Positions 26,501-26,779 of a DNA stretch of 26,779 bases are shown one piece after another. The notes under the pieces are model-generated. The model had not been told where the DNA came from, ran no database searches, and worked only from the letters and a program-made list of their open reading frames with translations. How positions within the stretch are numbered: the first letter of the stretch is position 1; the number at the start of each line of letters is the position of its first letter. The position numbers were made by a program, and so were the translations under genes. This DNA comes from Bremia lactucae (lineage: Eukaryota; Oomycota; Peronosporomycetes; Peronosporales; Peronosporaceae), in assembly GCF_004359215.1 (NCBI RefSeq), contig NW_027152031.1, positions 433,570 through 460,348 of the forward strand, read 5' to 3'.

Positions 26501-26779
26501 TTGACTAAAGTTGCTCCAGACACACAATCATTATGTGTCTCTGCACCTGATGATGAGGTATCCCTCATCACCTTGAAATTAAAAGTGACAAATGATTTGT
26601 CACTTAGCGCCCTAATGGACTGCGGAGTGTCGAATAACTTCATTCGTCGCCAGTCACTAGAGGGTCGTAGGATCAATATGTTGAGCGCGACATCCCTCCA
26701 ACGAGGATGACGGTGCGTCTAGCGACAGGCGCATCGATAACAGTAATGAAACGCGTAGTGAAATTTCACTACACGTTAA
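26501..26779 (+). pseudogene. Retropepsin-like protease of element E, start only
   Basis: It reads SLITLKLKVTNDLSLSALMD then CGVSNNFIRRQSLEG (26560-26665), the Ty3 protease active-site block. The usual D-S-G reads D-C-G here, an unusual middle residue. A frameshift near 26700 leads to MTVRLATGASITVMKRVVKF in another frame, and the window ends there. The perfect palindrome gtagtgaaatttcactac lies at 26755-26772. Protease would process Gag-Pol. Confidence 0.75.

Noticed and set aside
1..26779. CRISPR array, rRNA or bacterial operon
   Set aside because: No spaced short repeats, no rRNA-like stretch, and the gene content is clearly eukaryotic retroelement plus CLU.
1..26779. Secreted RxLR-type effector genes
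   Set aside because: No ORF shows a signal peptide followed by an RxLR or LxLFLAK-type motif; strings such as GRLRP at 19483-19533 belong to integrase.

Overview
The window looks like a retrotransposon-rich stretch of an oomycete nuclear genome, probably of the Peronosporales (Phytophthora or downy mildew type). The evidence is one intact, intronless eukaryotic housekeeping gene of the CLU (clustered mitochondria) family at 13664-17584, surrounded by layers of broken Ty3/gypsy-type and a little Ty1/copia-type retroelement sequence whose motifs resemble those of Phytophthora elements. I saw no bacterial operon, rRNA or CRISPR array, and no candidate secreted effector.

Region 1 (1-12180) is old, heavily decayed retroelement sequence on the plus strand. 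Element A (1-1700) keeps RT thumb, RNase H and integrase pieces, followed by a stray RT piece (1745-1905) and a copia integrase piece (2000-2275). A tRNA-Thr-like, probably SINE-derived, sequence lies on the minus strand at 2405-2484 between two 78-79 bp direct repeats. A Ty3 integrase C-terminus lies at 2985-3125, element B spans about 3680-9400 (gag, linker, RT end, RNase H, integrase, chromodomain, PPT/LTR start), and element C (10950-12178) repeats the linker, RT and RNase H part of B.

Region 2 (12179-13663) holds a minus-strand gag fragment with its primer-binding site and a truncated LTR (12883 to about 13440), followed by the short 5' region of CLU. Region 3 is the CLU gene, intact to its stop at 17582-17584.

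Region 4 (17476-25250) is a large inverted duplication. The left arm (about 17476-19650) contains the last 36 codons of CLU, its 3' flank, a truncated LTR and a Ty3 integrase. The right arm (about 23055-25250) is a near-identical reverse complement of all of that, including an inverted scrap of CLU. Between the arms lie two more diverged chromodomain ends facing each other, a 51-bp-stem hairpin, antisense ORFs and a run of tandem LTRs (21399-22429).

Region 5 (25251-26779) is the PBS, gag and start of protease of a younger, only mildly frameshifted Ty3 element that runs off the window.

Two signals go beyond a routine transposon graveyard. First, the younger Ty3 family (18286-26779 and 12179-12880) is packed with short perfect hairpins inside its coding sequence, a pattern I do not see to the same degree in CLU. 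Second, the inverted duplication captured the 3' end of CLU, so that a long transcript from this locus could fold into dsRNA matching CLU. All similarity statements were made by eye; no search or computation was run.
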